From the NCBI GenBank assembly GCA_035610365.1, contig CM069433.1, positions 188,488,760 to 188,552,759 on the forward strand: a DNA stretch of 64,000 nucleotides. Reading direction: 5' to 3'. The stretch comes from Aquatica leii. Taxonomy: Eukaryota; Arthropoda; Insecta; Coleoptera; Lampyridae. The position numbers were made by a program, and so were the translations under genes. The notes beneath the pieces are model-generated. The model had not been told where the DNA came from and ran no database searches. It saw nothing but the letters and a program-made list of their open reading frames with translations. Positions 32,257 to 43,598 of this stretch are shown one piece after another (positions within the stretch are counted from its first letter, which is position 1; each line of letters opens with the position of its first letter).

Positions 32257-33284
32257 TTGACGCCCTCTGTCGATCTTTGTAGTTACTGACACGTTGCGGT
32301 CAAGTCATTTAAGCTGTCAACTACCTAAAATGACCTGTATCGTCTAAATCTAAAAATTTAATAAAACATCAACTGTGATGGAAATAAAATTATAAATTCA
32401 TTACGTATTTAAAGTAATTTATTCGTCACAGGGTAAGATATTTACATCCGTTTTGTTAGGATTCTTTTGTAATTTCTTTCTTCATTCTTCATTAAAAACA
32501 AGGAAGAATGAATATCGATAGATAATTGAAGGCCTATTATCCACACCGAAAACGAATGTTACTTCTTAGACGTCAGTCGATTGTGAAAATTGTAACAATT
32601 TTGTAGACTTCGACTTTCGTGAGCCATTGCGTTGACACGATTTACATTCATACTACTTCAGGCTGCTCAACGATGAAAACGTTTTCTTCGGGGAAGTGCT
32701 GGATTGTGGGTAAGTTCTCTTTTTAATTATTATGTCGCTGTCAAAGAAGGTCACTCACCAAATTTAATTTGTTTAACATACGCAATTGCAATAGTTTTAA
32801 TACCATTTAGGTATTGTCAATATCTAATTCTGCAATATTGCATGCTGTGAACCTTCGTTATTTAATGGGAAATTTTCTTCGCTTATCGACACCCGAGGTG
32901 TAACTTATGTATTGTGGGTTGCTGACCCATCCTTTATTTATGTATTTAGAATGTACCACAAAAATTTCTGAATTATCATTACTAATCCTCTACGTTATTG
33001 AATTATAGTTGGTAATACTCCACATCATTAAATTAAAGTTGTTATACCTGTATATCTTTTCTTTATGGTATCACATGTTTCTTTGTGGTTGGTTACACGA
33101 ACACCAGTGCAACAAGAATTACAATCCTGGAATTCGTTACAGGCTTGAACCTTCTGTCCTGATCGAGATAGAAGCTTTACTTATAAAAGATCTGGCGCCC
33201 TTTAACTCTTATTTAGTTGAACCTCCCCTATCTCCGGCTGTGTGAGTTGGCCGTGCAAGGTTCGTAAGACCTATAAGCTTGTAA
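32257..33284 (+). repeat. 5' LTR of Ty3/gypsy element gypsy-1
   Basis: This block of about 1.0 kb is homologous to 54386-55532. Shared blocks include TTATTCGTCACAGGGTAAGA, GTTAGGATTCTTTTGTAAT, GATCTGGCGCCC, TTGAACCTCCCCTATCTCCG and GTTGGCCGTGCAAGGTTCGT. Homology begins near TGACGCCCTCTGTCGATC or TGTCGATC and ends at GTAACA, giving TG...CA ends. A leader of about 280 bp and the gag frame follow. No matching 3' LTR is present, so gypsy-1 is truncated. Confidence 0.75.
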
Positions 33285-33562
33285 CAAATTTTAGCTGCCC
33301 AACTTCACGGGCTCGATTTTCTTATATCGAATTTCTTTTTCTCTATACTTCTTTTAGCTATTTTCTTTAATTGTAATTAGCGTAGGATTATTAGCATTCA
33401 GTGACAGGTTAGTTAGTTTGGACTTTCTCTCGGTTTTCGTATAACAATTTTTTGTATTGTGATTACATCATTTAACGGTATCTTAGTTACTTAGGTTAGA
33501 AATAGGTAGCTTATATTGTTCGTTTTCGCTCGATTTTGTCTATTACATATTAGTTTAACAAA

Positions 33563-34915
33563 ATGGCTACTATTTGGAAATTTGATGTAAATCGTCTTCA
33601 CAAATTTGAACTTGAATACGAATTAATCTCTGGAGGTATCCATACAGATATTAGTGTAGATCGTCTTAGGAAAATAGTACGAATAGCTCATCAGTTGGAA
33701 TTGAATAAATCTTTTACTTCAGTAAAACATTCTATACCGTATGGGGAAGACAAGGCAGCTTTCGAACAAACTCTTATCGAACTTACAGCATCGGTGAATA
33801 ACTTTGATGGGGACATTTCTTCTTCGTTGTTTTCAAAATTAAGTACCCTGTGGCTTCATGCACAACGACGGTGCGAATTACTTAATGCAACATCTGACTT
33901 TGAATTGGCTGAACGAAATAAGTTCCTAATAACACTACAGGGACTGAAAAATGACGTTGAATCAAAGATCCTCAAGCTAATTCGACTAACTTACAACATA
34001 AAAAGGAACCTGACATGATTTCTTCCGAATCGAAGGGAGAATTGATAGCTCATGTATCATCGGCTGAAGGTTATTCCAAGTCTACTACGGTAGCTAAATT
34101 TAATATTTCTTTCTCTGGCGATAACTCTTCTTCTGTATTAGACTTTCTCACTAGGATTGAAGAATTAAGAGTAGCTCGTAACGTTTCTAAAGAACAGTTG
34201 TTCAACTGCACTCTTGAAATTCTTAGTGGCAAGGCATTACTTCTTTTCCGTACTCGTCGTTCTCAGTTACGTTCGTGAAAAGATGTAGTGACATTTCTTA
34301 AAGAGGAATTCTTACCAATGGACTACGACGATAGATTGTTAGAAGAGATTCGTTCTTGAACGATGGGACATACTGAAACTATCGCTATTTATGTCGCGAT
34401 TATGCAAAGTTTATTTAATCGAACCTTTGTCGGAGGCCCAACAACTAAAGATCCTTGTACGAAATCTCTTTCATTTCTATGAAACTTCTCTCGTTCCTGT
34501 GGACATTACGTTGCTTTCACAATTGTTAGCTATTGGTAAGAAATTAGAACACAATAAACAACTAGTGGATACGTTTAAACCTCCTCCTTCTCGAAAAACG
34601 TTGCGATTACTTGAACCTAATTTAGCTTATGTGAGTCCTGTTGTAGAACCACCAAAGACTTCTTTGCTAATGCTTCTGCTCGCTCTTGTCCTTTTTATCT
34701 TTCTCCTTGTACCTCGTCTACTCCTGATAATCGAGCTTCTATTTCTCGAATTTTGTCTACTGCTACTCCTGTTAGAGAGACACGTTGTTGGAACTGCAAT
34801 CGGGTTGATCACTTATCTCCGCAATGCTCGAGACCACAAACACTTCACTGCTACGGTTGTGGGAGACAGGGTGTAACTCGTACTTCTTGTCTACGTTGTA
34901 ATTCGGGAAACTAAC
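33563..34915 (+). pseudogene. gypsy-1 gag, frameshifted, with zinc knuckles
   Basis: The first frame (33563-34018) begins MATIWKFDVNRLHKFELEYE. It is followed by 34015-34278 (KFNISFSGDNSSSVLDFLTR), then stops and frame changes. At 34786-34899 the sequence encodes CWNCNRVDHLSPQC, a classic C-x2-C-x4-H-x4-C nucleic-acid-binding knuckle, then CYGCGRQGVTRTSC, where the His is Val. Gag packages the element RNA into particles. The open frame at 34391-34876 is mostly an out-of-frame reading of this region. The start was chosen at the first ATG after the leader. Confidence 0.8.
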
Positions 34916-34984
34916 TTCGAAGTCTTCGGGCCGAGTCGAGGATTCTTGCGAATTATTCTTAAACTCGGACACACCTTTTAATAG

Positions 34985-35372
34985 CTTAGAAGATAAACAA
35001 CGATTTCTTTTGAACTTTGTTTTAGCAAGTGCTAGGGGTGACGAACGTCCTTTTCTAAATGTTACGGTTCTGGGAATGCTTTTCATAGCACTACTAGATT
35101 CTGGAGCTTCACGCACTATTCTTGGCGGACCAGGGTGGGAGAAACTACGCTCTTTGGACATACATTTCTTGAACTCTAAGGCTTCCTTCTGCAAGTTAGC
35201 TAATAGTGTGACATGTACAGTTTTAGGTTCTTTATCTCTTCCTTTTCGTCTCAAAGATAAGGTGACTATATTGAGTACTTTGATTATTTCTAAAATTTCC
35301 CAACTTTTAATTCTAGGTATTGACTTTTGGAAGGCTATGGATTTCGTGCTGGATTTTCGAATGGAGTTTTAA
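34985..35372 (+). pseudogene. gypsy-1 protease domain
   Basis: The reading frame gives FIALLDSGASRTILGGPGWE, with the retropepsin catalytic aspartate at 35097-35099 in the DSGA box. The second flap-side motif LLILGIDFWKAM follows about 80 residues later. Length and order (between the gag knuckle and RT) fit a Ty3/gypsy aspartic protease, which cleaves the polyprotein. It is open here and then shifts frame into the RT connection near 35370. Confidence 0.85.
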
Positions 35373-36453
35373 CTCTTCTTTAGAATCAGCACTAAGTGTT
35401 GATGTTCTACACGTTCTCACTGACTTAACTTTGGAACAAAATCTTACCTTGTCTAATTTACTTGACCAAGCATTTCTTTCTCAACCATCGGATCTAGGAC
35501 AAACTTATTTAGTACAACATCGTATTTTGACTTCGGCTGAACCGATTAAGCAACGTTATTATCGTCTTTCTCCTACTTTACTCATGCAGAGTTAGTCAAA
35601 ACGCTACAAATGGGTGTGGTAGAACCTTCTTCAAGTCCTTGGTCTAGTCCGATCGTTTTAGTTAAAAAATCTGACGGTACCTATCGATTTTGTGTGGCCT
35701 TCAGAAAAGTCAACGAAGTCACTCAAAAGGATGCATATCCGCTTCCCTACATATTTTCTACTCTAGATCGCTTACGAGACGCTCGCTTTCTCTCTTCTTT
35801 AGATATCAGATCGGCTTATTGGCAAAGTCTTCTTTGTTCTGAATCTAAGGCGATAACAGTTTTTACAGTGCCGCAGAGGGGCTTATTTCAATTCACTCGA
35901 ATGCCTTTTGGACTTCATAATGCACCTGCTACGTTCCAGCGTCTTATTGATTAAGTTATTGGAGCTGACCTAGAATCTTTTTGTTTTGCGTACTTGGATG
36001 ACATCATCATTGCTACGCCTACGTTCGACGATCATATGCAAACGATTATTCACTGCTGGTCTCACATTAAATCGAAACAAATGTCATTTCTGTCAGCCTG
36101 AGCTGAAATATCTAGAGTATGTCGTCAACAAAAATGGTTTACTAGTCGATCCTGATAAGGCTGTTGCGATCTGTAATATTCCTATTCCGACGAAAGCCTC
36201 TGAAGTGCGTAGATTGATTGGCATGGCGAGTTGGTATTGGCGATTCATCCCGAACTTCTCTTCTTTAATATCTCCTTTAACTAATTTGACTAGGAAAAAA
36301 TTTTCCTTTTATCTGGACTCGAGAGTGTCAAAACGCTTTCATTACTTTACAAACTTGCTTAGTTTCGGCACCAATTCTTTCTTGTCCAGACTTTTCTCTT
36401 CCTTTTACTGTGCAAACGAATGCTTCAGACTTTGGGTTAGGGGCCAGTGTTAA
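35373..36453 (+). pseudogene. gypsy-1 reverse transcriptase
   Basis: After a spacer (35373-35600) the RT reads VEPSSSPWSSPIVLVKKSDG, YRFCVAFRKVNEVTQKDAYP and LPYIFSTLDRLRDARFLSSL. DIRSAYWQ carries the motif A aspartate. GLFQFTRMPFGLHNAPATFQ follows, and AYLDDIIIATP holds the catalytic DD at 35997-36002. A TAA at 35952-35954 interrupts the frame where relatives have a lysine. A frameshift near 36045 moves to NRNKCHFCQPELKYLEYVV and LIGMASWYWRFIPNFS; another follows after TNLTRKK. With so few lesions it may be a fairly young copy. Confidence 0.92.
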
Positions 36454-36865
36454 GTCAAATGACCGATAACGGTGAAACTGTCGTTAGCTATATTAGTCGC
36501 TCATTAACCAAACCTGAGCGTAATTATTCTACAACCGAGAATACTTAGCAGTACTTTGGGCTATAGAAAAGTTTTGTCCTTATATTGAAGGCTCTCATTT
36601 CACGGTAGTGACTGATCACCATTCTTTACTTTGGTTACATCGACTACAATCTCCTTCTGGACGGTTAGCGCGCTGGTCTATTCGATTACAACAATACGAC
36701 TTTTCTATCATACACCGAAAAGGTAAAGAACATGTAGTATCTGATCTCTTATCTCGCTCGGTTATACCAGTTACTCCAATATTTGTGTACGTAATCCCTA
36801 GGCTGATCTTTGATGTGCAGTATGTACGGCAATGTTTTATGGGAATTCCCTTTCTGTTTAATTAA
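36300..36865 (+). pseudogene. gypsy-1 RNase H domain
   Basis: Shifted frames give SCPDFSLPFTVQTNASDFGL, where the first catalytic Asp of the usual TDAS box is Asn. Then come YISRSLTKPERNYSTTE and LAVLWAIEKFCPYIEG, and TVVTDHHSLLWLHRLQSPSG with RLARWSIRLQQYDFSI and KEHVVSDLLSRS. The order RT then RNase H is standard. The sequence loses similarity soon after DLLSRS, so integrase and the 3' LTR are missing. Confidence 0.88.
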
Positions 36866-36869
36866 TTTG

Positions 36870-39115
36870 AGGTTAGAGAAAACCAACAAAATTGTCAACA
36901 AAACATATGTATTGTAGCTTAGAAATCTTGTTACTTAAGAATTATGAATAAGATTATAATGTAATACACAGTAAAAGTATACATAATTACTTATAAAAAC
37001 TACATTAACATAAGCATAAATAATAACGTACAGGTATTAAACATAATCGGAAAAAAATTTCGAATCTTGGAATCATCGATAAATGCCAAAAAATAATTAA
37101 TCTTTTCTAAATTGCTATGCAGTTTAAAAAACTGATTCATGTTAATAAAACTTTTTTAAGTTAATTTGAGCATGGTGTTGCAAATTGAGTAATTTTGTTA
37201 TTTGATTCGATTACTTAATCTGTCGAACATGCAAATTTTAGTAATTATTGCAAAACTTTTAAATAGCTAATCCTTACAACGCTTTTATAACACTGCAAAA
37301 ATTACTGTTGGCAATTCTTTTTTATCAAAAGAAAACTGCAGAAAAACCAGTATTGCGGTTGCAAATTAAGTGTTTCGATTTATTTTAATTACCTTAAACT
37401 TAGTTCTTCTAAAATATATTTACATTTAATTACAAAAAAATCACCACTAAATTCCAACGTTAGCAAACATATTTTATTTTATTATTTTATTTACAAACCA
37501 AACTTTTTTTACTCTGTAGGTACCGTCGAAACTAATGCATCTACACGACCTGAAATGATTTCGTTTTCAAAATTTATAATTGTGGTGCACGGAATATTTG
37601 TACAAGTCTTCTAATTTATGCTTTCATAATTCATTATCCTGTACGGCAATAGCTTTGACCTGTACGGAAGTGAAATTGGTCAAACACAATGCACAACGTT
37701 GCCTAATCATAAATAAACATAAAATGTATCTGTTAGTCGTAGAAAAACTTATTTTAGAAAACATGTAAGAGAACACGTAATATTACAAAAAAATTAAAAA
37801 TCATAATATTAAAAAAACACAAATAAAAACAAAAACCTTTTTGTAAAAATATTTTAAGTTAATAAAAGCGTTTTAAAAGCTATTTTCTCGTTAAAACGTC
37901 ACTCATCTTTGCGGTTATTATAAAGATTGTGACAAATATGTCAAAAACTCGTTAAAATAAATAAAAAAACGATAATCCATAATTCCTCTTTTCAACAACT
38001 TTGTATTATTTTACATAAAAAACAAAGAATCATTTTCGTACATTTATCAAAACTTTATTTAATTTTGATTCTCTGTAGAACATTTACACTTCGCTTGAAT
38101 TATAAAATGTTTAAAAAAGATCATTTATTTGATATTAAGCAATGATTAATCTACGCAATTTATGTCTTTTTGAAAGAACATCCTGTTTTAAGTGTGATTT
38201 ATTTGTTAGTATTTTATAATTTGTTCCAGTTATTTATTGTTTTATAAAAGTTACTTTGAAATATTTTAAAGACAAAATAATAAACTACTTTATATCGCAT
38301 TACACTTTGTTATAGTTTTTATTACCAAATAACATGAAAAAAAAAACATGTACAGCACTTAACTGAAAAAATATGTAAATAAGATGTCTATAGTCAGAGA
38401 CAGGTAAACTATAAATAGTAATTAAATGGTGGCGTATCCGTAATATAAAAAAAAAACTTTAAAAAAAGAACAAAAGCGAAATGCTTTTACTTATTAGAAG
38501 CAATAATTAAAAAAAACACATTAAAAATAATACAACAGTAACATAGCATACGTAGAACAATAAAACTATTTTCTTAAGTAAATCTTTTTTAATACTTTTT
38601 TAATCCACATTTTCTTTCTACCTTTCTAAAGGCTATTATACTCTAACGCCTCACAGTCGAATGGGCATGACAATGAATACTAATGTATTCGAGCATTGAA
38701 ATGCTCTTTTTGTAGGAGTTTTATTCAATTTAAACTTCAAGTCATGATATCAGTAACTTTTCTTTAATTTAAATAACGATTTATTGTAATTTTGTAAGCT
38801 TTGAGTAATTTAACAAAACAACCAAGACATAACATTTAATGTACAATCGCCTTCAACCAAAATAACCTCTTAAGATCGCACCTAATCACATTCTAATAGT
38901 ATAGTGTTTCTCATTAGAAGTTTGAAGCAAATAGAGCATTGTAATTTTATTACCTACATAGTTTAATAAAATAATAAAAATTTAAGCTTAGTGATCTGTA
39001 AATAATAAGTACGGTACGTCAGATTGGCATTTATTTCAAATTTTAAATGTATCTAATACTTAAAATGCATTTTTAGAGAAATGATATCTTACACAAGCTA
39101 ATAATTCTAAAATTT
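36870..39115. other. Intron, AT-rich, no gene recognised
   Basis: A strongly AT-rich interval with no motif-bearing frame. Two adjacent perfect hairpins at 38675-38706 are the only structured feature noted. Confidence 0.5.
38675..38706. repeat. Two adjacent perfect hairpins followed by T-run
   Basis: GAATAC-TAAT-GTATTC (38675-38690) is immediately followed by GAGCAT-TGAA-ATGCTC (38691-38706) and then TTTTT. Each has a 6-bp stem and 4-base loop. The function is unknown. Confidence 0.75.
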
Positions 39116-39119
39116 TTAT

Positions 39120-40080
39120 TTCATATATCAAATATTTATATAAAGTATTGCCTTCACTAATGCTACTATCACTAATGTTATATTAATTGCACAAAAAAAT
39201 TTTGGCTGTGCTAATGTATTTAATAGCAAAATACTTCAATATGAATACTGCGAAAATACTTCAAATAGTCAATTAAATAAAAAACCATATCGTACTGTTC
39301 TTTTGTGCAAAACGACCTTTAGATTCTAAAATTAATATCATTTACATTTTTCGTAAAATATTTGTAGTAATATTGACTAATTTAAATCATTGTTTCAACC
39401 AAACCACATTTATTTAAATATAGTATATGAATATATTATAAAAATACGTTTATATTATAAATAAAATAATCAAACTAATTCATATTTTGTATATAAACCG
39501 TTATTTTCCAAACATTCTGTTAACCTGTTCGGCAGCGAGTTAATTAATTTTTCACAGAAGTTTGATCCTCGGAAACGTTCCCAACCTTCATTTGCAGTTT
39601 GCACTATATTATTTAAGTTTTTTCTCCCGTCTCTGTACAAATTATTTTGACAGAATCTAATTCTTGCTTGAGCATGCCTTTCTGTTAATTCAGGTTTTGT
39701 CAGGCTTACTTGCAAATAATCCCGCGTCGTTTAATCTGCGTCGTGTCGTTAAAGCGTTGCAGTTTAAATGAACTTCTTCTCGAATTCGCGGAGCAGTTGT
39801 AAAAGGAGAATTTTTAACACCTGTAAGAATATTTGCATCTTCCTCTATGGTAGTTGCTCTATTTATTCCTTTTGATTTCGTTATAAGAGAAACTTCTCCT
39901 TCTTCATCAAACCTTCGAAGCCATCGAGAAACAAACCGACAATTGGTAGAGGTGCTTTCACACACGCTTGAAATTACAGCACTATTTTGAACTAAATACT
40001 CCGGAATTTACGCTACCTTTGTCATTATAGGAAATAATTATTCTTTCGAACATTTTTTAGAACTTAGAGTATGAGTAAGG
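39120..40080 (-). pseudogene. Tc1-like element, minus copy, catalytic core deleted
   Basis: On the minus strand the N-terminal DNA-binding part reads VSRWLRRFDEEGEVSL, NRATTIEEDANILTGVKNSP, FTTAPRIREEVHLNCNAL and TTRRRLNDAGLFASKP. After a frame change it continues HAQARIRFCQNNL. It then jumps directly to the C-terminus: NLNNIVQTANEGWERFRG, CEKLINSLPNRLTECLENNG and LYTKY. The DDE catalytic middle, normally about 150 residues, is absent, so this is an internal-deletion derivative. The 3' flank down to about 39120 matches the inverted copy at 42070-42610. Confidence 0.85.
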
Positions 40081-40439
40081 TCAAAGTTGGACTTGCAAAA
40101 GATTTTAGTTTCCAGTTGTTGATAGATCACTTCAATATTTGATGATATCGCAAAATAAATTGATTGTCTTTGGGTTTCCAAGTTTAATAATTTTGATTGC
40201 ATTAGACTCAGGACACAAATGCAAAAATTTTATTTTGTTTGGTTTTTGCGTTTTTGAGTACGATTGTATAATAGTTACCTTTATTTCGAGATTCAGCATT
40301 TCCTAATAGATTATAATTAACACTAGCTACATATATGGGTCTCTCTTATTTTATTTTCGCTGAAAAGAAAAATAAAGTTGTTCGTTACTTTACGTACAGG
40401 TTCTGTTCGCCAATTCATAATAAGAGTAGAATAATCAGT

Positions 40440-42610
40440 TAGTAGTTTGAGAACAGAAACGGCGTAATTTCTTTAGATTTTAGAATGACCTACAAAATCT
40501 TTTGACTTAAACCCAATTGGGAATATGTGGATAGTTATAAGCAGGACATAGACAAACAATCGCCTTGACATTCTGGCAGGCAATTTAAATAGGGGCGTGG
40601 TTATCCTGGAGCAATTGGAGCAAACTGCTCCGAGCGCACGAATTTTGAGGGCCCACGAGCCAGGGATTGCAAACTTTAAAACAGCTTATCATAGTGTTAT
40701 TTTACTAAATAGTTTTATCAGGCAGTAAAAGAGGTTTAATCAATATATGAACACAATTTGACAATACTTAATGAATGTTATGTGCGTTGTGCGACTGCTT
40801 AAAAGCTGAAATGCATTGTAATTGTACTTCTAGTATTAGTTTTTCGAGGGCGTTCTATGACGTAATCGTGATTTGTAGCCACTTTCAACTTTAAAAATGC
40901 ACTATGGTTTGAAAAACTTATAAATGCGGCGATAAGTGGTTTAAAAAAACATCTGTGCAAAGTTGCAATTTGTTGTCCTTGGTTCTCACAAAAAAGATGT
41001 TTTTGAACTTTTGCCTTTGTAATAAGCTCTTAATTCTTTTTAATTCTTACAAAAACAGGATTTAAAATACCAAGCGACATGGGTTTTACATAAACTTGTT
41101 ATTCACTTTCAATAGAAAAAAAGGGCTTGTCTAACACGGTGGTCTTCCCGTGTTCAGGCTTGGACGTGTTACGTTCTGGCTATTTTGTTATTATTAAAAT
41201 ATTAGCCTACTTCGAATTAAACTAAAGAAGCTAAGAAGAACAACGCAAACCTAAAAGTTTGATAACTTATTATAGCAATTTTTAACCATTATATTGATAA
41301 TTGTACAAAATAAAGTACTGAAACATATTAATATTGTCTCCAAAATGGTACTAAAGAAGATGTAGAGCAATCAGTTGAGATGCTGTTTTTACTTCTAACC
41401 CGATTCCAAAATATATTAAATAATTGGGATATTGCTAAAAACGGGGCAGCTGAATTATCAACTAAATGAAGCATTGAACCTTGTTTCGCCAAAAAGAGAT
41501 TGCGTCTAGTAAAAAAAAATCTTTGACAAACTGGATGACCTCATTCAAAATAGTAAAGAATGTTTTAAAGTAAAGGTTTTTTAATAAAGTAATTGACATA
41601 GTATTTACTCAATTAAATATTATATTTAAAACCGTGCGTAAAGTAAGTAGACTTTTTAAATGTTTATCGCTAGTATATCTTATCCACAATTAATAAGATT
41701 TAAAATGTGTTTTTTTCATTCAATTAAGACAAATTACTTCTATACGCGAAGTTGCTGAATTACTCTTAATTCACACCCCAGTCTCTGCCAAAAGATATTT
41801 ACGAAACAGTATGTCTCAATCCCTCAAATGTCTTAATGTAGTTTATAACATAATCATGTATAATTAATTCAATATTACTGTGTAAATATGTCATATATTT
41901 AAAAATTTTGAACTAATTGTCATTAAATAATGTTTAAAATTGAAATTAAAAAATAAAGACTAGACAATTTAGAACTTTATTAGAACATTTGTGAGAAAAA
42001 AATGGAGGAGCACAGATCTTATTTGTTCCAGGGCGCTGTATATGTAGCTACACCTCTGAATTTAAATAATGTAGCGCATGTTGCAAATGAACTTTGGGAA
42101 CGTTTCCGTGGATCCGACTACTGCAAAAAATTAATTAACTTGGGGCTGAACAGGTGAACGACATATATACGAAATATTGATTGAACGTTTTATGTATTAA
42201 ATAAACATATTTCTATAATAAAAGTACTAACTAAAGAGAGAAGCGATTAGGTAATAATCTACTTAAAACTTGTTTGCATTTAGTTCAGTTTAAAACGATG
42301 ATTTAAATTAGTAGACACTACTACAAGAAACGATTTTTTCAGTTTATATAACGATAAAGTAAATGGCTATTTCACAAAAAATGTAAATAGTAGGTATTCA
42401 TTTTAGAATCTGAAGGTAGTTTTGTGCTGAAGAACAGAACGATATGGTTTTTTATTTAATTGGTCATTTGACGTAGTTTTAATTAGTCCACTATTAAAAT
42501 GATTTAATTAATTATACATAGTAATTGCAAATATGTTATGAATACACTAGTAATGACAGTAGCATTAGTAGAAGCAATATTCTATATAAATAACTGTATA
42601 ACTGGGATTT
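40440..42610 (+). pseudogene. Tc1-like element, plus copy, split by a hAT insertion
   Basis: Before the hAT element the frame gives NGVISLDF, then PTKSFDLNPIGNMWIVISR and NNRLDILAGNLN, which is the third catalytic region (SPDLNPIENLW in relatives). After the hAT element it resumes NVAHVANELWERFRGSDYCK and KLINLG. The downstream sequence to about 42610 matches the minus copy at 39120-39480 in inverted orientation, for example ACGATATGGTTTTTTATTTA. Removing the insert and one target repeat restores a continuous Tc1 C-terminus. The N-terminal half is not recognisable here. Confidence 0.85.
40590..42058. mobile_element. Non-autonomous hAT-type element
   Basis: The ends are TAGGGGCGTGGTTA at 40590 and the complement of CAGAGGTGTAGCTA at 42058, decayed versions of the common hAT tip CAGGGGCGTAGCTA. 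An exact 8-bp target duplication AATTTAAA flanks it (40582-40589 and 42059-42066), the length typical of hAT. It lies inside a Tc1-like coding remnant. The 1.47-kb interior has no recognisable transposase, so it would have depended on one supplied in trans. Confidence 0.85.
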
Positions 42611-42619
42611 AACGCTTTT

Positions 42620-43274
42620 TATTACAACAGCAATAAACATTTCATGTAAATTTTATTTAGCATTACTTCAAATTGTAAGAATAAATTCTGACAGAGTTCA
42701 ATGTAATACAAAAACCCTGTTCGTATAAAAGACAACATAATGAAACGTTTGCAAAGTTGAAGATTCTACAGACAGATAACAGAAATATATAAAAACGGTT
42801 CAAAAGAAGCATAGGTCAGTTTTTCGAATTAAATGGAGATAATTTTGTCGGTTTAAAATAAATAAGCGATTTTCGCGGGTGAAGATAAAGCGCCGGTGCT
42901 AGTAAAACATAAATACATCGCGTACGTATTGTTAACATAAATAAGTATCAGTTTTAGATAAAATTAAAAAGTGCGGAATAGTGATAGTAATATATAAATT
43001 AGTGTAAGTGTAATTCTTAAATATCATTAGATTTAATTAGTTAGGTGTAGTTCTGCACGTAAATATTTAGTTTATGAATAAATTAGAATTAAAATTCGTT
43101 AAAATAGTGTCAGGTTAAAGTTCGCGGTTTTAAGGTGTAAATACAAGTAATTTAATATTGTCCCCGTAATACAAACATTGTGTGATAAGTAGGTGTCGAG
43201 TATGTCTGTTTTGTATTTAGTAATCAAGAATCGAGCGTTTAGTGTTATAAAAACTTGCTATTCGTGTTTGTATT
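42620..43274 (+). other. Possible LTR and leader of gypsy-2
   Basis: Sequence upstream of the gypsy-2 gag. It has TATATAAAA at 42786, AATAAATAAG near 42858 and a GC-richer stretch (GATAAAGCGCCGGTGC) near 42885, as expected of an LTR and leader. No repeat partner exists in the window to define the LTR. Confidence 0.35.
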
Positions 43275-43598
43275 ATGCCGGTGAGGCGTTTGCAAGCAGT
43301 TAAAATCGATTCAAAGTTATATGAGTTTTTAATATCAATAAAAACTGATCAAGAATCGATGAATAGAAAAATGGAAGAAAATTCTAGAAATATGGTAAAA
43401 AATTGGTGAGAATTCTCAGAAAATATAAGAAAAACAAATTGGTATTTTAAGTCTAAGAAAAGTTGTAGAAGACAAAATAACAAGTACAAAACAAATTAGA
43501 ACAAAAATTAGAAGAAAATTCAAAAACCATATAAAACAAACTAGATCAAAAATTAGGAGAACGGATACAACTGATTGTCACGGTGAGGAAAGTATTAC
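43275..43598 (+). pseudogene. gypsy-2 gag N-terminus (coiled coil)
   Basis: The frame from ATG 43275 reads MPVRRLQAVKIDSKLYEFLI, then SIKTDQESMNRKMEENSRNM, a charged helical repeat that continues through broken frames (Lys/Asn/Glu-rich). Coiled-coil N-termini of this style precede the gag body in some insect Ty3/gypsy elements. It stops at the piggyBac-2 insertion, and gag similarity resumes beyond it at about 45935, so the two parts are read as one interrupted gene. Confidence 0.55.

Noticed and set aside
33009..33245. Open frame within the gypsy-1 LTR and a similar-looking one in the solo LTR (55251-55490)
   Set aside because: Both end in the same LVEPPLSP string because the LTRs are homologous, but upstream residues do not align in one frame, and LTRs of this type are noncoding.
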